A stretch of 5,308 nucleotides of DNA from an uncultured Mycoplasmatota bacterium (GTDB taxonomy: Bacteria > Bacillota_I > Bacilli_A > RF39 > UBA660), in assembly GCA_947645535.1 (NCBI GenBank), contig CANSDD010000084.1, positions 1 through 5,308 on the forward strand, read 5' to 3'. Shown piece by piece: positions 1 to 4,983 of the stretch. The notes beneath the pieces are model-generated. The model was not told where the DNA came from. It saw only the letters and a list, made by a program, of their open reading frames with translations, and ran no database searches. How positions within the stretch are numbered: the first letter of the stretch is position 1; each line of letters starts with the position of its first letter. Made by a program: the position numbers and the translations under genes.

Positions 1-2450
1 CAAGGACATGAATCATTTCTACCTACTTTAGCCACTCTTTTAGGTGCTTGTTTTTTAACTTTGTTTGTATCTTCTACTGCTTTTCCTTCTATAACTTGTT
101 TTCTTTCAATATTCTGCCTAATTTCTGCACGTAATAAATAAATTGTTGCTTCTTTATCTATTATACTTAACATTTCATCAAATAAATCATATCCTTCTTT
201 CGTATATGCTTGAAGTGGATTCTCTTGACCATATCCTCTTAAATATATACCTTCTCTTAAATTAGACATTGTATTAATGTGTTCCATCCAATGAGTATCA
301 GTAACTCTTAGTGTAATTGCCTTTTCAAATTCATTTTGAACTTCTTCTGGAATGGATTTTAATTTTTCAGTATATTCATTCACAACACGATTATAAATAT
401 TTTCTATTACTTCCTCTACTGTTCTATCTTGCAAATCAGCTAAATCCATATTATTCTTTAATAATTCATTCATAGATTCTCTTATTTCATCTAAATCTTT
501 ATCTGTTAATCTTCCCTCTGGCATAATATGAGATTCTACTAATTCAGTTATATAATCACGGAATGTTTTTAAAATAGTTTCATGAATAGATTCTGAATCT
601 AATATTTCATTTCTTCTTTCATATATAATTTCACGTTGTTCATTGATAACATTATCATATTCTAGTAATGTTTTACGCATATCAAAGTTATTACCTTCTA
701 CACGTTTTTGAGCAGATTCAATAGAACTAGATAGCATTTTATTACGAATAGATGCTTCTCCATCAAATCCTACTTTAGCAAGTACTGCTTTTGCTCTATC
801 TGTTCCGAAACGAACCATAAGTTCATCTTCGAACGAAACACAGAATTGTGAAAAACCTGGATCTCCTTGACGACCTGAACGACCACGTAACTGATTATCA
901 ATACGACGTGATTCATGACGTTCTGTTCCAATAACAGCAAGTCCGCCTAATTCTTTTACTTCATCTGATAATTTGATATCAGTTCCACGTCCTGCCATAT
1001 TCGTTGCAATTGTAACAGCACCTTTTTCACCTGCTTTCGCAATAATTTCAGCTTCTCTTGCATTATTTTTGGCATTTAATACCTCATGAGGAATTTTCTT
1101 TTTCTTTAACATAGAACTAATAAGTTCACTTGTTTCTACTGCGACAGTACCTACTAGAACTGGTTGCCCTACTTTATGTCTTTCTTCTATTTCATCAACA
1201 ATAGCTTTATATTTTCCTTTTGCAGTTGCAAAGATTAAATCTCCATAATCTTTTCTAATAACTGGTTTGTTAGTTGGAATACATATAACATACATATTAT
1301 AAATATCTCTAAATTCTTCTTCTTCTGTTTTCGCAGTTCCTGTCATACCAGCCAATTTCTGATACATTCTAAATAAATTTTGAAATGTAATTGTAGCAAG
1401 TGTTTTTGTCTCTTCCTGAATTTGTACTCCTTCTTTTGCTTCTATTGCTTGATGAAGACCTTCTGAATAAGTACGTCCTTGCATTAAGCGACCAGTAAAT
1501 GGATCTACTATAACTACAGCACCATCTTTAACTACATAATCAAAATCTCTTTTCATAGAATAGTTTGCTCTTAATGCTTGATTGATAAAATGTACCAAAT
1601 TTGTATTTTTAATATCATATAAATTATCAACATGAAATGTCTTTTCGGCTTCAGCAATTCCTTCTTCATCTAAAATAACTGCTTTTGTTTTCTCATCATA
1701 GATGTATCCTTGATTTTCTTTTAATTTTTTTACAAAACGATCTGTATCAATATAGAGATTAGCTGATTTCATATATCCACCAGATATAATAAGTGGTGTT
1801 CTAGCTTCATCTATAAGTACAGAGTCAACTTCATCAACAATTGCGAAATTAAGTGGTCTTTGCACTCTGTCCTGTGCTCTAACTACCATATTATCCCTTA
1901 AATAGTCAAATCCAACTTCATTATTTGTTGAATAAGTAATATCACAATTATAAACATCTTTTTTCTCACTTGGTGTTAATTCTCTATAATTTACTCCCAC
2001 GGTAAGACCTAAGAAACGATAAATATTTCCCATCCATTCAGCATCACGTCCCGCTAGATATTCATTTACAGTAATAACATGTACTCCTTTTCCTGTTAAC
2101 GCATTTAAATAAGCTGGCATTGTACAAGTTAATGTTTTTCCTTCACCAGTTTTCATTTCAGCAATATTTCCATAATGAATTGCAAGTCCACCTAAAATTT
2201 GTACATAGTAAGGTTTTTCTCCTATTACACGAAATGCAGCTTCTCTTGCAACAGCAAAAGCTTCCACTTTAATATCCTCTACTGTTTCACCATTTTCTAA
2301 CCTCTTTTTGAACTCTTCTGTTTTAGCCTGCAATTCTTTATCTGATAATTTTGATATTTCTTCATCTAAAGCCATTACATCATCTGCTATTTTTTTAAAA
2401 GATTCTAATTCTTTATATTCATGATCAAATATTTTCTTCAAAAATTTCAT
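1..2450 (-). CDS. secA: Protein translocase subunit SecA (C-terminus cut by window edge)
   Basis: SecA is the cytosolic ATPase motor that pushes unfolded preproteins through the SecYEG channel. The frame is open for 816 codons and two bases from an ATG at 2450, with AAAGGAC (2461-2467) ten bases upstream. Landmarks seen: start MKFLKKIF; Walker A MKTGEGKT at about residues 99-106; Walker B DEVD at 206-209 followed by IDEARTPLIISGG; MAGRGTDIKL at 485-494; RGRSGRQGDPG at 522-532. These positions nearly match those of Bacillus SecA, and all lie in one frame, so no frameshift is evident. The last visible residues are VGRNDSCP and then the first two bases of another Cys codon. This is the start of the C-terminal zinc/SecB-type motif (family GRNDPCPCGSGKKYKxCC), so only about 20 residues should be missing. 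A Ser replaces the usual Pro in NDPC. A charged linker (KVKKQAPKR) precedes the motif. Identification is secure. Confidence 0.98.
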   Translation of the reverse strand, partial: MKFLKKIFDHEYKELESFKKIADDVMALDEEISKLSDKELQAKTEEFKKRLENGETVEDIKVEAFAVAREAAFRVIGEKPYYVQILGGLAIHYGNIAEMKTGEGKTLTCTMPAYLNALTGKGVHVITVNEYLAGRDAEWMGNIYRFLGLTVGVNYRELTPSEKKDVYNCDITYSTNNEVGFDYLRDNMVVRAQDRVQRPLNFAIVDEVDSVLIDEARTPLIISGGYMKSANLYIDTDRFVKKLKENQGYIYDEKTKAVILDEEGIAEAEKTFHVDNLYDIKNTNLVHFINQALRANYSMKRDFDYVVKDGAVVIVDPFTGRLMQGRTYSEGLHQAIEAKEGVQIQEETKTLATITFQNLFRMYQKLAGMTGTAKTEEEEFRDIYNMYVICIPTNKPVIRKDYGDLIFATAKGKYKAIVDEIEERHKVGQPVLVGTVAVETSELISSMLKKKKIPHEVLNAKNNAREAEIIAKAGEKGAVTIATNMAGRGTDIKLSDEVKELGGLAVIGTERHESRRIDNQLRGRSGRQGDPGFSQFCVSFEDELMVRFGTDRAKAVLAKVGFDGEASIRNKMLSSSIESAQKRVEGNNFDMRKTLLEYDNVINEQREIIYERRNEILDSESIHETILKTFRDYITELVESHIMPEGRLTDKDLDEIRESMNELLKNNMDLADLQDRTVEEVIENIYNRVVNEYTEKLKSIPEEVQNEFEKAITLRVTDTHWMEHINTMSNLREGIYLRGYGQENPLQAYTKEGYDLFDEMLSIIDKEATIYLLRAEIRQNIERKQVIEGKAVEDTNKVKKQAPKRVAKVGRNDSCP

Positions 2451-2490
2451 TTATTATCTTGTCCTTTCAATCTATAACAACTATTTTATC

Positions 2491-2567
2491 AAAAAATAAA
2501 TAAAAATCATAGACTTTTAAAGAGAATTCACGATTTTCTCTTTAATTTATTCTATGATTTTTATTTA
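2491..2567 (-). terminator. Long two-part hairpin followed by T-run, upstream of secA
   Basis: A perfect 17-bp stem (2497-2513 with 2551-2567) encloses a small asymmetric internal loop and a second perfect 10-bp stem (2517-2526 with 2536-2545) with a 9-nt loop. On the minus strand the structure runs directly into six Ts (2496-2491), the form of an intrinsic terminator, only about 40 nt before the secA start codon. On the plus strand no T-run follows. It could end a transcript arriving from the right, act as an attenuator in the secA leader, or protect an RNA end. I found no clear sigma-A promoter between it and secA. Confidence 0.6.
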
Positions 2568-2660
2568 GAATAATATGTTTAGTAATTACTTTCTTTTCCG
2601 TTAGCTGTCATATACAAAATAAATATTTTCTTCTATTTCAAAAAACATCTATCATAATGG

Positions 2661-2689
2661 TTTACATTATAGAAGATAAATAGTATAAT
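2661..2689 (+). promoter_or_regulatory. Strong sigma-A promoter of the small membrane peptide mRNA
   Basis: TTTACA (2661-2666) and a perfect TATAAT (2684-2689) are separated by exactly 17 bp. Transcription would start near 2696 and give a leader of about 100 nt before the ATG at 2796. No other plus-strand gene lies downstream before the csp/hpf genes on the opposite strand, so this promoter exists for the small locus. Confidence 0.8.
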
Positions 2690-2726
2690 GTAGGCGAGGT
2701 ACATTTAGATAGTTATGGTGTTTACT

Positions 2727-2751
2727 CTATTCATAATATAAATATGAATAG
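2727..2751 (+). other. Leader hairpin in the putative toxin mRNA
   Basis: CTATTCATA (2727-2735) and TATGAATAG (2743-2751) form a perfect 9-bp stem with a 7-nt loop. It lies about 30 nt downstream of the predicted transcription start and right before the GGAAGTG ribosome-binding-like sequence. Structured leaders that delay translation are common in type I toxin mRNAs; that role here is inferred. Confidence 0.5.
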
Positions 2752-2764
2752 GAAGTGATTTTTC

Positions 2765-2851
2765 TTGAAAAAAATTACAGAAAGGAAATCATCAAATGGA
2801 ATTAGTTGCTTTCGCACTAGTTATTGTATTTTACACAATTTTGATCCTTAA
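2765..2851 (+). CDS. Possible 28-codon leader reading frame (TTG start) overlapping the small peptide
   Basis: A TTG at 2765 lies nine bases after GGAAG (2751-2755) and opens a 28-residue frame beginning MKKITERKSSNG and ending HNFDP. It overlaps most of the 22-residue peptide in another frame and stops at 2849-2851. The product is Lys/Arg-rich at the start, has three aromatic residues and no recognisable domain. If translated, its main role would probably be to move ribosomes across the downstream ribosome binding site, as mok does for hok. It may equally be a chance frame. Confidence 0.25.
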   Translation: MKKITERKSSNGISCFRTSYCILHNFDP

Positions 2852-2864
2852 AAAGAAGGATTAA
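2796..2864 (+). CDS. 22-residue single-helix membrane peptide, candidate type I toxin
   Basis: The ATG at 2796 is preceded by AAAGGA (2781-2786) with 9 bases between, an ideal ribosome binding site. The peptide starts MELVAF, continues as an uninterrupted hydrophobic stretch (residues 3-18, with one Tyr) and ends LKKKD. One transmembrane helix with a Lys-rich tail is the build of type I toxins such as TxpA, BsrG, Fst and the short clostridial toxins, though this one is shorter than most. It has its own strong promoter, a structured leader, and a converging antisense promoter whose predicted RNA ends just after its stop codon. I do not recognise a named family. Another possibility is a small membrane-protein regulator. 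That it is a gene is likely; toxicity is inferred from architecture. Confidence 0.7.
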   Translation: MELVAFALVIVFYTILILKKKD

Positions 2865-2866
2865 CC

Positions 2867-2909
2867 AAAAAGAAACACCAATCAATCGTGAAAATTGAAA
2901 GGCGTTTCT
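2867..2909 (-). terminator. Terminator of the antisense RNA
   Basis: On the minus strand AGAAACGCC (2909-2901) pairs with GGTGTTTCT (2879-2871) through nine pairs including one G-U. Inside lie a symmetric 2x2 T/T internal loop and a 5-bp TCAAT/ATTGA stem (2882-2886 with 2894-2898) with a 7-nt loop. Four more Ts follow (2870-2867). The G-U pair becomes an A-C mismatch on the plus strand, and no T-run follows there, so the element is oriented for the minus strand. It sits three bases beyond the toxin stop codon. Confidence 0.7.
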
Positions 2910-2924
2910 CCACACAATTATAAT

Positions 2925-2968
2925 AGAGAAACATCTAACACGACAATATCAAATGTATCCTCTTTTTT
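2925..2968 (+). terminator. Weak candidate terminator of the peptide mRNA
   Basis: AGAG (2925-2928) can pair with CTCT (2960-2963), and ACAT (2931-2934) with ATGT (2953-2956), directly before a run of six Ts (2963-2968). The stem is broken and weak, so this is only the best available 3' end for a plus-strand transcript of about 270 nt. Confidence 0.3.
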
Positions 2969-2997
2969 ATTATATGAAGCTTCCTTCATCTATATAC

Positions 2998-3026
2998 ATT
3001 ATAACAGATATCAGTTTAATAGTCAA
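2998..3026 (-). promoter_or_regulatory. Strong sigma-A promoter of the antisense RNA
   Basis: Read on the minus strand, TTGACT (3026-3021), a 17-bp spacer and a perfect TATAAT (3003-2998) preceded by TGT give one of the best promoters in the window. It faces the small-peptide gene and has no ribosome binding site or convincing gene behind it, which fits a stable regulatory RNA. Confidence 0.8.
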
Positions 3027-3180
3027 ATCGTTTTTTTAGATGTTTAAAAAATTATGACTCCCAAATTTTTTATACACTTGAATTCAAATAATAAATATTA
3101 TTATTTCCTTGAACTATCTTCAAATTACAGTTTGCCGAAATTAATACTTGTCATTTTTTAACTTTTTAATCATTTACACA
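3027..3180. other. Intergenic stretch without a recognised gene
   Basis: Between the antisense promoter and the hpf hairpin the sequence is AT-rich and holds no supportable gene. It contains a 10-bp palindrome TTGAATTCAA (3078-3087) touching a 16-bp AT palindrome (3087-3102). No clear promoter or terminator is visible. Confidence 0.5.
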
Positions 3181-3213
3181 ATGTAAAATAAGGCACAAAG
3201 CCTTATTTTACAT
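3181..3213 (-). terminator. 13-bp perfect stem-loop at the hpf 3' end
   Basis: ATGTAAAATAAGG (3181-3193) and CCTTATTTTACAT (3201-3213) are perfectly complementary around a 7-nt loop. The stem includes the last hpf codons and the TAA stop. On the minus strand it is not followed at once by a T-run, so it may stabilise the hpf mRNA end as much as terminate transcription. Confidence 0.5.
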
Positions 3214-3736
3214 TGATTATTCCATATTTTTCATCATTTCTACGATATACAACTGCAACTTCGTTTGATTCTGCTTCTTTAAATATATAAAAAGCATGAT
3301 CTAATAAGTTCATTTGAAGAATTGCTTCTTCTTCACTCATTGGCTTCATTTCTATAGTTTTTCTCTTAACTACAGTTTTTTCATCTTGTTCTACTCCAGA
3401 TTCTTCAAATTCCATTACAAAATCAACAATAGGAGATTTTTTATTATTTTTTTTCATTCTCGTTTTATTCTTACGAATTTGTCTTTCTAGTTTATCTGAT
3501 ACTAAATCAATAGCAGCATACAAATCTTTCTCTTTTACTTCCCCTCTTAAAATAAACTTTTTAGCAGGTATTGTAACTTCAACAATTTGATTTATTCCTT
3601 GTACTTTAATAAGTACATTGGCCGTTAAACTTTGTGCATCTTCAAAATACCTTTCTAATCTTCCAATTTTTTCTTCGATGTGATTTTTAATTGCGTCTGT
3701 TACTTTAACTTTGTCTCCACGAATATTTATTTTCAT
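3203..3736 (-). CDS. hpf: Ribosome hibernation promoting factor, long form
   Basis: HPF binds the 30S subunit in the tRNA/mRNA channel and, in the long form, dimerises ribosomes into inactive 100S particles in stationary phase. The 177-residue protein has an N-terminal S30AE domain (about residues 1-100, starting MKINIRGDKVKVTDAI, with the LERQIRKNKTRMKK basic stretch near its end), a short acidic linker, and the C-terminal dimerisation domain (about 120-177, with MKPMSEEEAILQMNLLDHAFYIF and VVYRRNDEKYGII). Both domains and the full length match the long HPF of Firmicutes. AAAGGA (3748-3753) lies 11 bases before the ATG; an ATG nearer to it runs into a stop within four codons. It lies upstream of secA in the usual Firmicute order, but about 750 bp of other elements separate the two. 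Confidence 0.97.
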   Translation of the reverse strand: MKINIRGDKVKVTDAIKNHIEEKIGRLERYFEDAQSLTANVLIKVQGINQIVEVTIPAKKFILRGEVKEKDLYAAIDLVSDKLERQIRKNKTRMKKNNKKSPIVDFVMEFEESGVEQDEKTVVKRKTIEMKPMSEEEAILQMNLLDHAFYIFKEAESNEVAVVYRRNDEKYGIINVK

Positions 3737-3761
3737 AAAAACATCATTCCTTTCTATCTTT

Positions 3762-3770
3762 ATTATATCA
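3762..3770 (-). promoter_or_regulatory. Extended -10 promoter of hpf
   Basis: On the minus strand TGATATAAT (3770-3762) is a perfect extended -10. No good -35 is found at 16-18 bp. Transcription would start near 3755, giving a leader of about 20 nt. With the csp terminator just upstream, hpf is probably transcribed on its own. Confidence 0.65.
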
Positions 3771-3804
3771 TATTTTTTTCTTGTTAATTATGGGATTTTA
3801 TGTG

Positions 3805-3835
3805 AAAAAAAACTACTTATACCAAAGCAGTTTTT
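3805..3835 (-). terminator. Intrinsic terminator of csp
   Basis: On the minus strand AAAAACTGCTT pairs with AAGTAGTTTTT through 11 pairs (one G-U; 3825-3835 with 3808-3818) around a 6-nt loop, and the T-run totals eight (3812-3805). The left arm covers the last codons of csp. It separates csp from hpf transcription. Confidence 0.8.
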
Positions 3836-4029
3836 ATTTCTACAACATTCTTTGCTTGAAGACCCTTATCAGTTCTAACTAATTCAAACTCAACATATTG
3901 GCCTTCAACCAAAGTCTTGTAGCCTTCTGACAAAATAGCAGAATAATGAACAAAAATATCTTCGCCATCTTTATATTCAATAAATCCAAAGCCTTTTTCA
4001 TTATTAAACCATTTAACTTTTCCAGTCAT
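3817..4029 (-). CDS. Cold-shock protein (CspA/CspB family)
   Basis: Small five-stranded OB-fold protein that binds single-stranded RNA and DNA and melts mRNA structure. It has 70 residues, a normal family length (about 65-70). Motifs: MTGKVKWFNNEKG start with Trp7; RNP1 KGFGFIEY at residues 12-19; RNP2 IFVHY at 25-29; SAI at 30-32; EGQYVEFELV in the fourth strand. The start is fixed by GGGAG (4038-4042) eight bases before the ATG; an upstream ATG in the leader meets a stop within three codons. It has its own promoter and terminator, so it is monocistronic, and it is divergent from agrB. Which csp paralogue it is cannot be told. Confidence 0.97.
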   Translation of the reverse strand: MTGKVKWFNNEKGFGFIEYKDGEDIFVHYSAILSEGYKTLVEGQYVEFELVRTDKGLQAKNVVEIKTALV

Positions 4030-4068
4030 GCTAACATCTCCCTTCTCTTAAATCTCCCCTACACTTAT

Positions 4069-4097
4069 ACTATAATCCTTTTAAACAAGCATTTCAA
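4069..4097 (-). promoter_or_regulatory. Main sigma-A promoter of csp
   Basis: On the minus strand TTGAAA (4097-4092), a 17-bp spacer, then TATAGT (4074-4069). Transcription would start near 4062, giving a leader of about 33 nt with two GGGAGAT-type sequences. A perfect palindrome and a tandem Spo0A-box-like pair lie immediately upstream of the -35. Confidence 0.75.
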
Positions 4098-4116
4098 TAA
4101 TTTTTGAGCTCAAAAA

Positions 4117-4133
4117 ATCGACAAACTTCGACA
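4117..4133 (-). promoter_or_regulatory. Tandem Spo0A-box-like pair
   Basis: On the minus strand TGTCGAA (4133-4127), three bases, then TGTCGAT (4123-4117). The 0A-box consensus is TGNCGAA, and Spo0A dimers bind tandem boxes whose starts are 10 bp apart, as here. One box is exact and the other differs at its last base. They lie about 55-70 bp upstream of the predicted csp start and in the shared csp/agrB control region. Function is inferred. Confidence 0.5.
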
Positions 4134-4157
4134 ATGCTATTGTTTTAGGACAAAGAC

Positions 4158-4166
4158 ATTATAACA
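4158..4166 (-). promoter_or_regulatory. Possible second, distal csp promoter (extended -10)
   Basis: TGTTATAAT on the minus strand is a perfect extended -10 without a good -35. Use of it would give csp a leader of about 120 nt, the length range known for cold-shock mRNAs, and that leader would cover the Spo0A-box-like pair and the main promoter. Confidence 0.4.
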
Positions 4167-4192
4167 CTTTTATAGCAAAAAAAATGTACCAT

Positions 4193-4223
4193 TTCACGAA
4201 CGATACAAATATATGCACGAATG
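4193..4223 (+). promoter_or_regulatory. 21-bp-spaced direct repeat upstream of agrB
   Basis: T-CACGAA-G motifs (core at 4195-4200 and 4216-4221) repeat with a 21-bp period, the spacing of half-sites bound by LytTR-type response regulators such as AgrA. The base sequence is not the staphylococcal AgrA box. CGAATG/CATTCG inverted repeats (4218-4223 with 4236-4241) overlap the second copy. Confidence 0.3.
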
Positions 4224-4290
4224 CAAGAAAAAAATCATTCGCACAAAAAATAAGTTATTTAATACAACATTTAGGAAGAAGAAAGTAAAA

Positions 4291-4323
4291 ATTCTAGCAT
4301 CACTCAATTGTGTATGTTAGAAT
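4291..4323 (+). promoter_or_regulatory. agrBD promoter embedded in a 33-bp dyad
   Basis: The extended -10 TGTTAGAAT (4315-4323) lies upstream of agrB; the -35 position (about 4295-4300) is poor. The start would be near 4330, a few bases before AGGAGG. The promoter is spanned by an inverted repeat: ATTCTAGCAT (4291-4300) and ATGTTAGAAT (4314-4323), ten of ten positions pairing if one G-T is allowed, around a 13-bp centre that itself contains CAATTG. No T-run follows, so it is more likely an operator than a terminator. Confidence 0.55.
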
Positions 4324-4352
4324 AAATACGAAACTAGGAGGAAATGGTAGTA

Positions 4353-4964
4353 ATGAAAAAAATAATAATGAAGTATTCCTTAAACTTAATACAAAAATAC
4401 AATCCTAATATCGACGAGGTTACGTTAGCTGAAATAGAATATGGATTACTTGGGATTTATTTAACTGTAACAAAAGCAATCATAATACTTTTAATAGCAT
4501 GGTTTCTAAATATTATATTAGAAGTATTCATATTTATGATTATTTTTAATATCATTCGAACATGGTCATTTGGACTTCATGCTACAAAAAGCTGGATTTG
4601 TTTATTAACATCTTCAATTATATTTTTACTAATTCCATGGCTCTGTATTTATACTCATTTATCAAGTATAACAAAATGGATGATTAGTTTAATAACCATT
4701 TGCTTTATTTACAAAAATAGTCCTGCTGATACTTATAAACGTCCAATTGTAAATCCCACAAGAAGACGTGTATATAAGCTAATTTCTACTGCAATTGCTT
4801 GTATCTTCGGAATACTTGCATTATATATTCAGAACAATTTTATTTCTAACTGTTTCATATATGCACCAATCGTACAATGTTTTCTAATTTCACCAATGGT
4901 ATATAAATTTTTCCATTTACCATACAATAATTACAAAACATATTTAGAAGGTGCAAACGCATAA
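4353..4964 (+). CDS. agrB: AgrB-family accessory gene regulator, membrane peptidase
   Basis: AgrB is the membrane Cys protease that cuts AgrD and forms the thiolactone ring of the autoinducing peptide. The catalytic pair is visible as His76 and Cys83 in RTWSFGLHATKSWIC (203-residue numbering), seven apart and at nearly the same positions as His77/Cys84 of the staphylococcal enzyme. The family's second motif follows as SPADTYKRPI (123-132), then NPTRRR. Hydrophobic segments lie at about 32-52, 53-68, 82-102, 106-120, 143-159 and 166-184. The start was chosen at 4353: AGGAGG (4336-4341) lies 11 bases upstream, whereas the ATG at 4344 is only 2 bases from it. agrD follows 19 bp after the stop, so the two form an operon. 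Identification is strong. Confidence 0.95.
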   Translation: MKKIIMKYSLNLIQKYNPNIDEVTLAEIEYGLLGIYLTVTKAIIILLIAWFLNIILEVFIFMIIFNIIRTWSFGLHATKSWICLLTSSIIFLLIPWLCIYTHLSSITKWMISLITICFIYKNSPADTYKRPIVNPTRRRVYKLISTAIACIFGILALYIQNNFISNCFIYAPIVQCFLISPMVYKFFHLPYNNYKTYLEGANA

Positions 4965-4983
4965 AAGAAAGGAGTGTAGTAAT

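Larger units (their letters stand above)
2866..2991 (-). ncRNA. Candidate antisense antitoxin RNA, about 125 nt
   Basis: The RNA is inferred from a strong minus-strand promoter (start near 2991) and the hairpin terminator at 2867-2909. It would be fully complementary to the 3' untranslated region of the small-peptide mRNA, starting right after the stop codon. This is the tail-to-tail layout of txpA/RatA and bsrG/SR4. It contains a 23-codon ATG frame, but that has no ribosome binding site, so a noncoding role is more likely. Exact ends are estimates. Confidence 0.65.

Noticed and set aside
2917..2946. A second minus-strand promoter, TTGTCG with 18-bp spacing to TATAAT
   Set aside because: It would start an RNA of about 45 nt that is only the terminator hairpin. 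The promoter at 2998-3026 is better and gives a sensible RNA.
2918..2989. A 23-codon minus-strand ATG frame (MKEASYNKKEDTFD...) within the antisense RNA
   Set aside because: There is no ribosome binding site, and the predicted transcript starts within a base or two of the ATG. It would need leaderless translation, so a noncoding RNA is the simpler reading.
2974..2989. Hairpin ATGAAG/CTTCAT as a terminator of the peptide mRNA
   Set aside because: No T-run follows on the plus strand; on the minus strand it would sit at the very 5' end of the antisense RNA.
3078..3102. Adjacent AT-rich palindromes as a mobile-element end or recombination site
   Set aside because: No transposase remnant, target duplication or second copy is visible; in such AT-rich DNA these symmetries are weak evidence.
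3133..3139. A single TGCCGAA matching the Spo0A-box consensus
   Set aside because: One seven-base degenerate match is expected by chance in a window of this size, and no promoter lies beside it.
4184..4288. A 34-codon plus-strand ATG frame upstream of agrB (MYHFTNDTN... ending HLGRRK)
   Set aside because: Only A-residues precede the ATG, with no ribosome binding site, and it runs through repeat and promoter-like elements. The composition looks like chance.
4344..4352. ATG at 4344 as the agrB start, adding Met-Val-Val
   Set aside because: AGGAGG ends only two bases before it, too close for initiation. The ATG at 4353 has an 11-base spacing and gives the length expected for AgrB.
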